Origin: Arcobacter sp. LA11
Lineage (GTDB): Bacteria > Campylobacterota > Campylobacteria > Campylobacterales > Arcobacteraceae
Assembly (NCBI RefSeq): GCF_001895145.1
Contig: NZ_BDIR01000002.1
Span: 310,001 to 374,000 of the forward strand
Length of the DNA stretch: 64,000 nucleotides
Reading direction: 5' to 3'
The notes beneath the pieces are model-generated. The model was not told the origin of the DNA, ran no database searches, and was given only the letters and a program-made list of their open reading frames with translations. Both the position numbers and the translations under genes were made by a program. This document shows, in pieces, positions 9,284 to 18,609 of the stretch. Within the stretch, counting starts at the first letter, position 1; each line of letters starts with the position of its first letter.

Positions 9284-10479
9284 CAAATTACTTATTTACA
9301 AGTGAAGTAGTAAGCCCAGGGCACCCAGATAAATGTGCAGATATTATAGCAGACTCTATAGTTGATAAATTAATTATAGAGGATAAGCAAAGTAGAGTAG
9401 CTTCTGAGGTTTTTGTAGCAGGAAAACATGTTGTAATTGGTGGAGAAGTAAAATCTAAATGCCAGTTATCACAAAAAGAGTATGAAGATTTAGTAAAAGA
9501 GGCATTAGCTAAAATAGGTTATGATGGAAAATCAGCCTTTACTAAAGAACAATGTTTACATCCAGATGATGTACAGGTACAAGTTTTATTAAATCAGCAA
9601 TCACCAGATATTTCTCAAGGTGTTGATCAAGAAACTGGAGAAATTGGTGCAGGGGATCAAGGTATTATGTTTGGGTTTGCTTCAACTGAAACATCTGATT
9701 ATATGCCTGCTGCTATTACATATGCAAGAATGCTTTCAGATAAAGTATATAATTATGCATTAAATCATAATCATAAACTTGGAGTTGATATTAAAACTCA
9801 AGTTACTGTTGATTATGGAACAAAAGAGAACTTTGAGAATTGTAAACCACAAAAAATACATACAATAGTTGTAAGTGCACCTTCTGTTGAAGGGATGCCA
9901 ATAGATGAAGTAAGAGAGTTGATTCAAGGTTTAATTGATGATACAGGTTTACCAACTGATATGTATAATAAAGATGAAACTATCATTCATATTAATCCAA
10001 CAGGAAGATATGTAAGTCACTCTTCATTACATGATAGTGGATTAACAGGAAGAAAACTTATTGTTGATTCATTTGGAGGATATTCTCCTATTGGTGGTGG
10101 AGCTCAATCTTCTAAAGATTATACAAAAGTTGATAGAAGTGGATTATATGCAGCACGTTGGATTGCAAAAAATATTGTTGCAGCTGGATTAGCTGGAAAA
10201 GCAATTGTTCAAATTTCTTATGCAATTGGTGTTGCAAGACCAACATCAGTATCTGTTGATACAATGGGAACATATACGAAGTTTGATGATGATAAATTAT
10301 CTCAAATAGTAATGGATGAATATTCTTTAACTCCAAGATGGATTACAGAAAAATTTGGATTAGATAAGCCATCAAGTGAAACATTTCTTTATGCAGATGT
10401 TGCATCAAGAGGTCAAGTTGGTCAAAGTGATTACCCTTGGGAAAAGCTTGATGAAGTAGAAAAACTTAAGAATATATAG
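9271..10479 (+). CDS. metK: S-adenosylmethionine synthetase
   Basis: MetK condenses ATP and methionine to S-adenosylmethionine. The protein begins MENKTNYLFTSEVVSPGHPDKCAD; the SEVVSPGHPDK segment is the ATP/Mg site. GAGDQGIMFGFA (about 120) and the P-loop-like GGGAQSSKDYTKVDRSGLYAARW (about 260-285) are present. An in-frame ATG at 9232 would add 13 residues made purely of repeat sequence. I prefer 9271 because AGGA at 9259-9262 precedes it and because family members start just ahead of the LFTSE segment. No SAM riboswitch was recognised upstream. Confidence 0.96.
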   Translation: MENKTNYLFTSEVVSPGHPDKCADIIADSIVDKLIIEDKQSRVASEVFVAGKHVVIGGEVKSKCQLSQKEYEDLVKEALAKIGYDGKSAFTKEQCLHPDDVQVQVLLNQQSPDISQGVDQETGEIGAGDQGIMFGFASTETSDYMPAAITYARMLSDKVYNYALNHNHKLGVDIKTQVTVDYGTKENFENCKPQKIHTIVVSAPSVEGMPIDEVRELIQGLIDDTGLPTDMYNKDETIIHINPTGRYVSHSSLHDSGLTGRKLIVDSFGGYSPIGGGAQSSKDYTKVDRSGLYAARWIAKNIVAAGLAGKAIVQISYAIGVARPTSVSVDTMGTYTKFDDDKLSQIVMDEYSLTPRWITEKFGLDKPSSETFLYADVASRGQVGQSDYPWEKLDEVEKLKNI

Positions 10480-10502
10480 TAAAATTTAAAAAAGGATTTA
10501 TG

Positions 10503-11372
10503 ATGGATTTAAAAAATTTATTTAGTAAAATTTCATTTGATAGTAATGATAAAGAACAACCTTCGAAAAAAGATGCTCCAACTCACTGGATAAAATGTCC
10601 AGAATGTGCGTCATTAATGTTTTTTAAAGAGGTTGAAAATCAAAATAACATTTGTCCTAAATGTAACTTTCATATGAGAATAGGGGCAAAAAGAAGAATT
10701 GAGATATTAACAGATGCAGATTCTTTTGTTGAATATGATGCTGATTTAAAACCTATTGATCCTCTTAAATTTGTTGATAAAAAATCTTATAAAAAAAGAG
10801 TTGATGAAGCTACTAAAAAAACAGGAAGAAGTTCTGCAGTTGTAAGTGGTGAGTGTACAATCAATGGCATAGGTACTCAGATAGTTGTATTTGATTTTGC
10901 TTTTATGGGTGGAAGTTTAGGTTCTGTTGAAGGTGAAAAAATTGTTCGTGCAGTTGATAGAGCAATGGAAAAACACCAAGGTGTTATCATTGTTTCAGCT
11001 TCAGGTGGTGCTAGAATGCAAGAATCAACTTTTTCTTTAATGCAAATGGCTAAAACATCTGCAGCACTTAAAAGAATGGATAAAGCAAAACTTCCTTTTA
11101 TTTCAGTATTAACTGATCCAACTATGGGTGGAGTATCTGCTTCATTTGCTTTCTTAGGTGATATTATTATGGCTGAACCTGGTGCACTTGTAGGATTTGC
11201 AGGGCAAAGAGTTATTAAACAAACTATTGGTGCAGATTTACCTGAAGGTTTCCAAAGAGCTGAATTTTTACTTGAAAAAGGTTCAATTGATATGGTTGTT
11301 AATAGAAATGATATGAAACAAACACTTTCTGATTTATTAACAATGTTCTCAAAAACTTCTAACGCTAGCTAA
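10503..11372 (+). CDS. accD: Acetyl-CoA carboxylase carboxyltransferase subunit beta
   Basis: AccD is the beta half of the carboxyltransferase that transfers CO2 from biotin to acetyl-CoA for fatty acid synthesis, working with AccA (not in the window). A four-cysteine zinc ribbon lies near residues 34-60 (CPECASLMF and CPKCNFHMR). The crotonase-fold core follows with SASGGARMQES and PTMGGVSASFAFLGDI. Two ATGs are adjacent (10500 and 10503); 10503 gives better spacing from AAGGA. The TAA shares a base with the next ATG, so the genes are translationally coupled. Confidence 0.96.
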   Translation: MDLKNLFSKISFDSNDKEQPSKKDAPTHWIKCPECASLMFFKEVENQNNICPKCNFHMRIGAKRRIEILTDADSFVEYDADLKPIDPLKFVDKKSYKKRVDEATKKTGRSSAVVSGECTINGIGTQIVVFDFAFMGGSLGSVEGEKIVRAVDRAMEKHQGVIIVSASGGARMQESTFSLMQMAKTSAALKRMDKAKLPFISVLTDPTMGGVSASFAFLGDIIMAEPGALVGFAGQRVIKQTIGADLPEGFQRAEFLLEKGSIDMVVNRNDMKQTLSDLLTMFSKTSNAS

Positions 11373-11980
11373 TGGCTACAAGATTTGAAGAGGCTTTAGG
11401 TTTTAAACTTGAAGCTTCTAATCTTCTTTATGCTTTATGTGACTTTCAAACTATCCTAAATAAAGATATTTTTTTATATGATTTTTTAAATATTATAAAA
11501 AAATATGATATTAAAATTTTGCAATATAGAGATAAAATTAACTCTATAGAGACTCAAATTGAAAATTTACAATATTTAAAAAAACATCTTAATATTCCAA
11601 TTATGATTAATGATAAGATAGAATTAATAAATTATGCAGATGGTTTACATTTAGGACAAGAAGATTTTGATTCAATTCATAGTGATAAAAAAATCGCTAT
11701 AAAACTTATAAGAAAAAAAATAGGAAATAAGCTTTTAGGACTATCAACTCATAATGAAGTTGAGATTCTAGAGGCAAATGAATTAGATATAGATATGATT
11801 GGTCTTGGTGCGTATAAATCAACATCAACAAAAGATGTCCCAAATTTATTAGGTGATAAAATCACTTATTTAGCAAAGATATCAAATCATCCTGTTTGTG
11901 CAATAGGTGGAGTTAATATAAAAGATAAAATTGAAAATATATCATTTAATGTAGTAGGGAGTGGTTTATATGAAGATTAA
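11372..11980 (+). CDS. ThiE-like thiamine phosphate synthase family protein
   Basis: A 202-residue TIM-barrel protein of the thiamine monophosphate synthase (ThiE/TenI) family. It keeps recognisable family motifs: QYRDK for the diphosphate/pyrimidine site, MINDKIELINYADGLHLGQED, LSTHNEVEILEANELDIDMIGLG, the STSTK loop and CAIGGVN near the end. The N terminus is short and the usual P-rich segments are altered, so it may be a specialised paralogue and not the main ThiE. It sits between accD (1-bp overlap) and rlmH (11-bp overlap), away from other thiamine genes. Family is clear, exact substrate is not. Confidence 0.75.
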   Translation: MATRFEEALGFKLEASNLLYALCDFQTILNKDIFLYDFLNIIKKYDIKILQYRDKINSIETQIENLQYLKKHLNIPIMINDKIELINYADGLHLGQEDFDSIHSDKKIAIKLIRKKIGNKLLGLSTHNEVEILEANELDIDMIGLGAYKSTSTKDVPNLLGDKITYLAKISNHPVCAIGGVNIKDKIENISFNVVGSGLYED

Positions 11981-12425
11981 TATTTATGCAATTGTAAAAC
12001 CGTCTTCTGATGAATTTGATAAGTTATCTAAAGAATTTATTAAAATGTGTTCAAAATATGCAAAAGTTCAAGTTCATTCTATTTTTAATAAAAATATTTC
12101 AAAAGCACAAACAATTGGTGAAAAAGAGGCAAAACAATCATACACTGATGCCTATAAACCATACATGAGTGGTTATTGTATTGCTTTGGATGTTTTAGGA
12201 AAAAGTGTTGATAGCTTTGAGTTCTCTAAAATGGTAACAAATAACAGTGAAGTTAACTTTTTTATTGGTGGAGCATATGGTTTTGAAAAAGATTTTTTAA
12301 AAAAATGCGATAAAATTATTAGTCTTAGTTCTCTCACAATGGCACATAAAGTGGTCACTCTTGTACTTTTAGAACAAATTTTTAGAGGGCTTGCAATAAA
12401 AAATAACCACCCCTATCATAAATAA
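11970..12425 (+). CDS. rlmH: 23S rRNA pseudouridine-1915 N3-methyltransferase RlmH
   Basis: RlmH methylates pseudouridine 1915 in helix 69 of 23S rRNA using SAM and a trefoil-knot SPOUT fold. The motif FFIGGAYGFEKDFLKKCDKIISLSSLTMAHKVV is diagnostic, and the C terminus ends in the typical NHPYHK. The length of 151 residues is standard. ATG 11970 is chosen over GTG 11961 because AGGGAG at 11956-11961 then serves as ribosome binding site. It overlaps the ThiE-like gene and keeps the accD-rlmH-dksA neighbourhood known from Campylobacter. Confidence 0.95.
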   Translation: MKINIYAIVKPSSDEFDKLSKEFIKMCSKYAKVQVHSIFNKNISKAQTIGEKEAKQSYTDAYKPYMSGYCIALDVLGKSVDSFEFSKMVTNNSEVNFFIGGAYGFEKDFLKKCDKIISLSSLTMAHKVVTLVLLEQIFRGLAIKNNHPYHK

Positions 12426-12441
12426 TTTATATAGTTTTAAG

Positions 12442-12447
12442 TATAAT
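12442..12447 (+). promoter_or_regulatory. -10 element upstream of dksA
   Basis: TATAAT at 12442-12447, 29 bp before the GTG start; no good -35 is visible, as is usual in Campylobacterota. Confidence 0.5.
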
Positions 12448-12475
12448 AGCGAAATTTTTTAAAAAAAGGTATAAT

Positions 12476-12829
12476 GTGGCTAACTCGAAACAGATTGAAG
12501 AATTAAAAGAAATCTTAATTGAAAGAAAAGAAACAATTACTAAAAACATTCAAGGAAGTAGAGACAGTATCGACTCTTTGAAGGAATCTGAGTGTAAAGA
12601 TGAGTATGATTATGCGGAAGTTTCTAGTGATAGTTTTAAAGAGGGAATTATTGCAAATCAACAAATAAAAGAGTTGAATGAAATTGAAGATGCCTTAAAG
12701 AGAATAGAAAAAGGTACTTATGGAATTTGTGAGATGTGTGATGAATCAATTGCAATTGGTAGACTAAGAGCTAAACCATTTGCAAAGTTTTGTACACCTT
12801 GTAGAGAAATTTACGAAGTAGAACAATAA
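12476..12829 (+). CDS. dksA: DksA/TraR-family RNA polymerase-binding protein
   Basis: A 117-residue protein of the DksA/TraR family, which reaches through the RNA polymerase secondary channel and acts with ppGpp in the stringent response. A long helical hairpin (about 1-80, with DEYDYAEVSSDSFKEG) is followed by a C4 zinc finger: CEMCDESI near 84 and CTPCREIYEVE near 107. It starts with GTG at 12476, preceded by AAAGG at good distance. It is shorter than E. coli DksA (151 residues) but typical for Campylobacterota. Confidence 0.9.
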   Translation: MANSKQIEELKEILIERKETITKNIQGSRDSIDSLKESECKDEYDYAEVSSDSFKEGIIANQQIKELNEIEDALKRIEKGTYGICEMCDESIAIGRLRAKPFAKFCTPCREIYEVEQ

Positions 12830-12841
12830 AAAGGATAAAAT

Positions 12842-13855
12842 GTGGGACTTAAAGCTTATATAGGTTTTTCTTTAGTATTACTAATTGCCGTTGGAGTTGG
12901 TGGATATGCAATTCAAAATGGTGAATATGAAATTACTGTTTGGAAATATACATTAAATTTACCAATTATATTTTGGGTACTTGCACCAGCAGTTGTATTA
13001 TTTGTTTTTTCAGTTCTGCATTTAATGTTTTACGGTTCTGTAAACTACTGTAAGAGTAGAGGCTTTAATAAAGATGAAGCAACTATTATTGAAACTATAA
13101 AATCAATACTTTTACAAAAAGAAGATAAGAAAAAATTTAAAACGAATGGTTACAAGAATGTAGCTTCTATTTTAAATCAATTTAATATGGATGTTAAAGA
13201 TTCTGCATTTACTTCTTCATATGAAGGTTTAAATCAAGTTGTTTCTCAAATAAAAGATATTAAATCTGGTAAGTATGTAAATGAAAAACCATTAAAATTA
13301 AATCTTAATTCAGAACTTGCTAAACAAAACTTAATTAATAAAATAAATGAACAAGTTGATTATGCAGTTGATATTTTAAAAAAATCTGACCAGTTTTCAG
13401 AAGACGTAGTTAGAGTTGCATATTTAAATGTTTTAGATAATAAAAGTATGACTACAATTAAAAAAGTTTATTCAAACGTTAAGCTTGATAAAGAAATGGC
13501 ATTAAAACTTTTCTTAAAAGATATTGACAATACTGATTTTGGTTTATCAAAAGAAGAAATTTTAAAAATTACAAAAAGTTTGAATTATTCAAAAGAAGAG
13601 TATATTACTTTAGCAAAACTGTATAAAGATGGATTAACACCAGATAAATTACTTCAACTTTTTGAAACAATTTCAGAAGAGAATGAAGTTGCGATGGATG
13701 CATATTTATATGTTTTATTAGAACTTGAAATGATTGAAAAAGCAAAAGAAATATTATCAGGTTACCCTGAAAATGAATTTGTATTATTTAGAGCACTTTT
13801 AGATTTAAAAGATGCTGGAAAACACTACTCAGTGGATGATATTACTTATAATTAA
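12842..13855 (+). CDS. Membrane protein with two N-terminal TM segments, function unknown
   Basis: A 337-residue protein. Hydrophobic segments at about 4-24 (AYIGFSLVLLIAVGVGGYA) and 43-66 (IIFWVLAPAVVLFVFSVLHLMFY) form an N-terminal membrane hairpin. The remaining 270 residues are charged and mostly helical, probably cytoplasmic. The GTG start at 12842 follows AAAGGATAAA. The stop overlaps the dus start by one base. A membrane protein at this place, after dksA, also occurs in Campylobacter, but no function is known to me. Confidence 0.85.
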   Translation: MGLKAYIGFSLVLLIAVGVGGYAIQNGEYEITVWKYTLNLPIIFWVLAPAVVLFVFSVLHLMFYGSVNYCKSRGFNKDEATIIETIKSILLQKEDKKKFKTNGYKNVASILNQFNMDVKDSAFTSSYEGLNQVVSQIKDIKSGKYVNEKPLKLNLNSELAKQNLINKINEQVDYAVDILKKSDQFSEDVVRVAYLNVLDNKSMTTIKKVYSNVKLDKEMALKLFLKDIDNTDFGLSKEEILKITKSLNYSKEEYITLAKLYKDGLTPDKLLQLFETISEENEVAMDAYLYVLLELEMIEKAKEILSGYPENEFVLFRALLDLKDAGKHYSVDDITYN

Positions 13856-14787
13856 TGAAGAATAAAATAGATTTTAGCCAACCCCTAGTGGTGTTGGCTC
13901 CACTTGCTGGATATACCGATTTACCTTTTCGTGCAGTTGTTAAAAAATTTGGAGCAGATTTAACGATATCTGAAATGATATCTTCAAACGCTTTAGTTTA
14001 TAAATCAGAAAAAACACGAAAAATGATTGAAAAATCACCAAGTGAAGACCCTTATATTGTACAAATTGCTGGAAATAACAAAGATATCGTAAGAGATGCT
14101 GTAGAAATTCTAAATGATATTGATGGTATTGATGGAATAGACTTAAATTGTGGTTGTCCTGCTCCAAAAGTATTTTCTCATGGTTCAGGTTCAAATCTTT
14201 TAGGGGATTTAAAAAAACTAGAAGAAATTTTAAGTACTGTAAAAAAATACAATAAAAAACAATATACTACTGCAAAAGTAAGAATAGGTGTAAATGAAAA
14301 AATACCTGTAGATATTGCAAAAGCAGTTGAATCTTGTGGTGTAGATTTTGTATCTGTACATGGAAGAACGAGAGCTGGAAAATATAAAGCTCCCGTAGAT
14401 TATGATGCAATTAGACTTATGAAAGAAGCTGTTTCTATTCCTGTAATTGCAAATGGTGATATTAAAAGTTATGATAAAGCAAGAGAAGTTTTAGAATATA
14501 CAAAAGCAGATGGAGTGATGATAGGTCGTGCAGCTATTGGAAATCCATGGATTTTTTATCAATTAAAGTATGGTGTAGAAAATATAGACCAAGATAAAAA
14601 AAGAGAAATAATATTAGAACACTATGATGAAGTATTAAAATTTCATGGAATTCATGGTGCTGTAATGTTTAGAAAATTACTACATTCTTATTCTAAAGGC
14701 TATAAAGGTGCTGCAGAATTTAGAGATATTATTAATCGTATTTCTGATGAAAAAGTTATGCGTGATATGATAGAAAACTTTTTTTAA
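13855..14787 (+). CDS. dus: tRNA-dihydrouridine synthase
   Basis: An FMN-dependent enzyme reducing uridines in the tRNA D-loop. The 310-residue protein shows the Dus signature: LAPLAGYTDLPFR (about 13-25), DLNCGCPAPKV with the catalytic Cys near 100, SVHGRTRAGKYK near 165, IPVIANGDIKS near 195, and DGVMIGRAAIGNPWIF near 218. It is of the DusB-like subgroup by overall length. It is coupled to the upstream membrane protein gene by a TAATG overlap. Confidence 0.93.
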   Translation: MKNKIDFSQPLVVLAPLAGYTDLPFRAVVKKFGADLTISEMISSNALVYKSEKTRKMIEKSPSEDPYIVQIAGNNKDIVRDAVEILNDIDGIDGIDLNCGCPAPKVFSHGSGSNLLGDLKKLEEILSTVKKYNKKQYTTAKVRIGVNEKIPVDIAKAVESCGVDFVSVHGRTRAGKYKAPVDYDAIRLMKEAVSIPVIANGDIKSYDKAREVLEYTKADGVMIGRAAIGNPWIFYQLKYGVENIDQDKKREIILEHYDEVLKFHGIHGAVMFRKLLHSYSKGYKGAAEFRDIINRISDEKVMRDMIENFF

Positions 14788-14830
14788 AAACTTTTTAGAT
14801 AGAATATTGCACTTTAATTAAGGGATATAT

Positions 14831-15637
14831 TTGTCTGAACATTATTATGAATTAATAATCAAACCAAAACAACACTATGATACATTTCTCGACTTATTAG
14901 GTACTTTAACTAATAACGCGATAGAAGAAGCCGATGGTTCTATTATTGCAAGAAGTGAAGATGATTTATGCGATGTAGAATTTGGAATAAATGAATTTGC
15001 AAAAGCATTAAATGTTCAATGTGAAACAGTTTTAACAAAAAAAGAAAATATAGATTGGATTAAACAGTATCAAGAGTCTGTAAAGTCAATTGAAATAGGA
15101 AAGTTTTTCATTAGACCATCATGGGATGAGTCTAAGGATGACAAAATAAATATTATTATTGATCCTGCTTTATCTTTTGGTTCAGGACATCATGAAACTA
15201 CTTCAAGTTGTATAGAAGCAATTAGCGAATATGTAAAAAAAGATGATACAGTTTTAGATGTTGGAACTGGTAGTGGAATACTTGCAATTGCTGCGTCAAA
15301 GCTAGGTTGTAAAGTTGATATTTGTGATACAGATGAAGTTTGTATAAATGATACAAAATCTAATTATGAGTTAAATAATACAAAATTTGAAAACTCATGG
15401 ATAGGTAGTGCAAATAATGCCAAAGAAAAATATGATGTTGTTATAGCAAATATTGTTGCTGATGTATTGGTTTTTATTGCAAGTGATTTAAAAAAATGCT
15501 TAAACAATGATGGTATACTAGTTATATCAGGTATATTAGATAAACATATAGATAAGGTTTTAAGAAAATTTCAAGATTTAGAACAGTTAAAATTAATCCA
15601 TAAGAATGAATGGGTAACTGTAGTATTTAAAAAATAA
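14831..15637 (+). CDS. prmA: Ribosomal protein L11 methyltransferase
   Basis: PrmA trimethylates ribosomal protein L11 with SAM. The 268-residue protein has an N-terminal substrate-recognition region and a C-terminal Rossmann methyltransferase: PALSFGSGHHETT, then motif I DVGTGSGILAIAASKLG, and ANIVADVL near 205. The start appears to be TTG at 14831 (TTGTCTGAACATTATTATG), preceded by AAGGGATAT. It is followed 16 bp later by ftsH. Confidence 0.93.
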   Translation: MSEHYYELIIKPKQHYDTFLDLLGTLTNNAIEEADGSIIARSEDDLCDVEFGINEFAKALNVQCETVLTKKENIDWIKQYQESVKSIEIGKFFIRPSWDESKDDKINIIIDPALSFGSGHHETTSSCIEAISEYVKKDDTVLDVGTGSGILAIAASKLGCKVDICDTDEVCINDTKSNYELNNTKFENSWIGSANNAKEKYDVVIANIVADVLVFIASDLKKCLNNDGILVISGILDKHIDKVLRKFQDLEQLKLIHKNEWVTVVFKK

Positions 15638-15653
15638 AAGGGAGTTATATTTT

Positions 15654-17744
15654 ATGAACGACAAGAATAATAGAAATAGTAACGGTGGAGATAATAACAA
15701 TAATTTTTTCAATAATAATCCACTTTTAGTATTTGTAATTTTTTCAATAGTGACGATATTTGTATTTAAAGCAGTGTTTCCAGAAGGAAATAATTCAGGA
15801 ATGGGTTCTTCTAACTCGTCATCTGCTGCATTTGGTAAAGCTAAAAATCAAACTATCGCATATTCAGAATTAAAAAAATTAATTGATTCTGGAAAGATAA
15901 ATCATGTAGGAATTGGTAATACTCAAATAAAAGCAATTTCTAAAGGGTCAAATGGTTCTGTAACAAGTTATACAGCAAGAAGAGTAATACCAGATAATAC
16001 TTTAGTTCCAAGTTTAGAAAAAAATGGAATTACCTATGGTGGAATAAATGAAGAGAATCTAATTGCAGATGTTCTTTTTGGATGGGTTTTACCTATTTTC
16101 ATATTCTTTGCAATATGGATGTTCTTAGCTAAAAGAATGTCAAAGTCTATGGGTGGAGGCTCAGGGGGAATTCTTGGAATTGGAAGTTCTAAGAAGATGA
16201 TTAATTCTGAAAAACCAAATGTAACTTTTGATGATATGGCTGGAAATAAAGAAGCTAAAGAAGAAGTACAAGAAGTAGTTGATTTCTTAAAAGATCCAGA
16301 AAGATATGTAAAGCTTGGAGCACAGATTCCAAAAGGTGTTTTATTAGTAGGACCTCCAGGAACTGGTAAAACTTTACTTGCAAAAGCTGTTGCTGGTGAA
16401 GCTAGTGTTGAGTTTTTATCTGTATCAGGTTCTGCTTTTATTGAGATGTTTGTAGGTGTTGGAGCTTCAAGAGTTAGAGACCTTTTTGAACAAGCAAAAA
16501 AAGTTGCTCCTGCTATTATTTTTATTGATGAAATTGATGCAATTGGTAAATCTAGAGCATCTGGTGGTCCAATGGGTGGTAATGATGAGAGAGAACAAAC
16601 TCTGAATCAATTACTTGCCGAAATGGATGGATTTTCAACAGAGCATGCTCCTGTTATTGTATTGGCTGCAACAAATAGACCAGAAGTTCTTGACCCAGCA
16701 TTATTAAGACCAGGAAGATTTGATAGACAAGTACTTGTTGATAAACCAGATTTTGAAGGTAGAAAAGAAATTCTTAATGTACATATCAAAAATGTGGTAT
16801 TAGGAAAAGATGTTGATTTAGTTGAAGTAGCAAGAATGACAGCAGGACTTGCAGGGGCAGATTTAGCAAATATTATTAATGAAGCTGCACTTTTAGCAGG
16901 ACGAGCTAAAAAAGATGAAGTAACATATGAAGATTTTAAAGAAGCAGTTGAAAGACAAATTGCAGGACTAGAAAAGAAATCAAGAAGAATTTCTCCTAAA
17001 GAGAGAAAGATAGTTGCTTATCACGAATCTGGACATGCGGTTATTGCTGAGATTACAAAAGGTGCGAAAAAAGTAAATAAGGTTTCAATTGTTCCAAGGG
17101 GACTTGCAGCACTTGGTTATACACTAAATACACCAGAAGAAAATAAATATTTAATGCAAAAACATGAACTAATCGCTGAAGTTGACACTTTACTTGGTGG
17201 ACGTGCTGCAGAAGAAGTATTTATTGGTGAAATTTCTACTGGTGCAGGAAATGACTTAGAAAGAGCAACTGACATTATCAAATCTATGGCTTCTGTTTAT
17301 GGAATGAGTGATGTTGCTGGTTTAATGGTTCTTGAAAAAAGACAGAATCAATTTTTAGGTGGGCAAACAACAAAAGATTTCTCAGATGAGATGGCTAAGA
17401 ATTTAGATGATCATGTTAAATCTTTACTTAATGAAAGATATGATGCTGTACTTGAGTCTTTAAGAGAGCATAACGATGCAATTGAAGAAATGACTGCTGA
17501 GTTACTTGATATTGAAGTTATTTCTGGAGAAAGAGTTAGAGAGATTATTAAAGCTCATGGTGGAGAAGTTTTTGAAGATGAAGATTTGCATACTGAGTCT
17601 TTAAAAGATACTTCTGATGAAAAAACTTCAGATAAAGAAGATGATTCTATTGTTGAATCTGATGATAATGAAAAATCAAATTCTGATACAACTTTAGAAG
17701 ATGTTGAAGAGAATATTGAAGAAGAAAAAAAAGATAAAGAGTAA
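15654..17744 (+). CDS. ftsH: ATP-dependent zinc metalloprotease FtsH
   Basis: A membrane AAA+ protease that degrades misfolded membrane proteins and regulatory substrates. Residues 1-15 are very Asn rich. TM helices lie at about 22-42 and 140-160, with a periplasmic loop between. The AAA domain has Walker A GPPGTGKT (about 230) and Walker [12 protein letters not shown]; the zinc site HESGH is near 455. The C-terminal ~55 residues are an acidic Asp/Glu/Ser-rich tail ([12 protein letters not shown]..), longer than needed for the protease. The gene order ftsH then Psd-like matches Campylobacter. Confidence 0.98.
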   Translation: MNDKNNRNSNGGDNNNNFFNNNPLLVFVIFSIVTIFVFKAVFPEGNNSGMGSSNSSSAAFGKAKNQTIAYSELKKLIDSGKINHVGIGNTQIKAISKGSNGSVTSYTARRVIPDNTLVPSLEKNGITYGGINEENLIADVLFGWVLPIFIFFAIWMFLAKRMSKSMGGGSGGILGIGSSKKMINSEKPNVTFDDMAGNKEAKEEVQEVVDFLKDPERYVKLGAQIPKGVLLVGPPGTGKTLLAKAVAGEASVEFLSVSGSAFIEMFVGVGASRVRDLFEQAKKVAPAIIFIDEIDAIGKSRASGGPMGGNDEREQTLNQLLAEMDGFSTEHAPVIVLAATNRPEVLDPALLRPGRFDRQVLVDKPDFEGRKEILNVHIKNVVLGKDVDLVEVARMTAGLAGADLANIINEAALLAGRAKKDEVTYEDFKEAVERQIAGLEKKSRRISPKERKIVAYHESGHAVIAEITKGAKKVNKVSIVPRGLAALGYTLNTPEENKYLMQKHELIAEVDTLLGGRAAEEVFIGEISTGAGNDLERATDIIKSMASVYGMSDVAGLMVLEKRQNQFLGGQTTKDFSDEMAKNLDDHVKSLLNERYDAVLESLREHNDAIEEMTAELLDIEVISGERVREIIKAHGGEVFEDEDLHTESLKDTSDEKTSDKEDDSIVESDDNEKSNSDTTLEDVEENIEEEKKDKE

Positions 17745-17746
17745 AA

Positions 17747-18367
17747 ATGTTTGATAGTATTATTGCAAAAGAGGGTCAAAAATCTATTTTTCTTGCATTT
17801 ATTGCAATGTTAGTGTTTATATTAGCCGAATGTAGTTTTTTAGCTTTTATATCTTTTGCTTTAGTACTAATTTTTATTTTTATTTATAGAAACAATGCTT
17901 TAAAAACAAATTCAAATTCAAATGGTATTTTATCTCCTATTTCTGGTGTAGTCTCTGCAATAGATGTAAAAGATAGAAATAAATTAATATATATAGATGT
18001 TAGTTTATGTAATACGCATATTTTAAGAGCTTTAGAAGATGGAGCATTTAAGCTTAGCTACAAAAGAGGTTTAAATCTTTTTCTATCAACTTTTAAAGCA
18101 AAAGTATTAAATGAGAAAGCTACAATAGAATTCGAAAATTCTACTATGGAATTAATATCTTCTATGTGCAATACTACTATTGATATAAAAGAAAACAATA
18201 ATTCATTAAAAGGTGAAAGAATAGGTGTTTTTTTACAAGGACAAATTATAGTCACTATAAAACCTGAATTTGAACTTTCAGTTAAAATTGGTGATAAACT
18301 TGAATCTGGAGTTAGTATAATTGCCAATAAAATAGATATAGAAAAAAAACAAGAAGAAAATATTTAA
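17747..18367 (+). CDS. Phosphatidylserine decarboxylase-like protein lacking the cleavage serine
   Basis: A 206-residue membrane protein with two N-terminal hydrophobic segments (about 15-48) and a domain related to the archaeal-type phosphatidylserine decarboxylase: GILSPISGVVSAIDV, IYIDVSLCNTHILRA, then GERIGVFLQGQIIVTIKPEF near 155-174. In active members the last motif reads roughly GERFGxxxFGSRVD, and the serine is cleaved to make the pyruvoyl cofactor. Here the position is Gln (LQGQ), so self-processing and decarboxylase activity are unlikely. The start is 2 bp after the ftsH stop. In Campylobacter a Psd-related gene also follows ftsH; the pssA gene I would expect next is absent here. 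Confidence 0.75.
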   Translation: MFDSIIAKEGQKSIFLAFIAMLVFILAECSFLAFISFALVLIFIFIYRNNALKTNSNSNGILSPISGVVSAIDVKDRNKLIYIDVSLCNTHILRALEDGAFKLSYKRGLNLFLSTFKAKVLNEKATIEFENSTMELISSMCNTTIDIKENNNSLKGERIGVFLQGQIIVTIKPEFELSVKIGDKLESGVSIIANKIDIEKKQEENI

Positions 18368-18372
18368 TCTTC

Positions 18373-18401
18373 TTGACAAAAAGAATTTAACCTATTATAA
18401 T
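18373..18401 (+). promoter_or_regulatory. Consensus sigma70 promoter for the leu leader / leuA
   Basis: TTGACA (18373-18378) and TATAAT (18396-18401) are separated by exactly 17 bp: a full consensus promoter. It fires into the leader peptide gene at 18431. A second, unaided TATAAT at 18578-18583 lies 27 bp before leuA and could be an internal promoter. Confidence 0.85.
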
Positions 18402-18430
18402 TCTTTACTACAAAAAATTAGGAGAGTACA

Positions 18431-18508
18431 ATGAAAATATTTGATTTTTATAATAACCATTTCATAAAAAGTGTTAACACTCTTCTGCTTCTTTCAAAAT
18501 CACTCTAA
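18431..18508 (+). CDS. leuL: Candidate leu operon leader peptide with four tandem Leu codons
   Basis: A 25-codon reading frame sits between a consensus promoter and leuA. It has a strong ribosome binding site (AGGAGAG at 18420-18426) and an ATG at 18431. The peptide starts MKIFDFYNNHF and ends VNTLLLLSKSL. The Leu run is coded CTT CTG CTT CTT and the last sense codon is CTC. This genome prefers TTA, so CTG and CTC are infrequent codons. This is the pattern of an amino-acid leader peptide whose translation senses charged tRNA-Leu. A 12-bp palindrome AGTGTTAACACT (18470-18481) lies within it. I see no classical terminator before leuA, only an AT-only hairpin (CTTTTTTT/AAAAAAAG, 18555-18575), so the mechanism is open. 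Confidence 0.6.
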   Translation: MKIFDFYNNHFIKSVNTLLLLSKSL

Positions 18509-18609
18509 TATTTAACAATTAAATATAAATAACAATCACGCAAATTAGTTTTTACTTTTTTTACAATAAAAAAAGGATATAATACACGACTTTTACAGGG
18601 GTTTAAACA

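Noticed and set aside
18546-18583. Classical attenuator terminator before leuA
   Set aside because: The only hairpin is AT-only (CTTTTTTT/AAAAAAAG) and no T-run follows, so it cannot be called a terminator.
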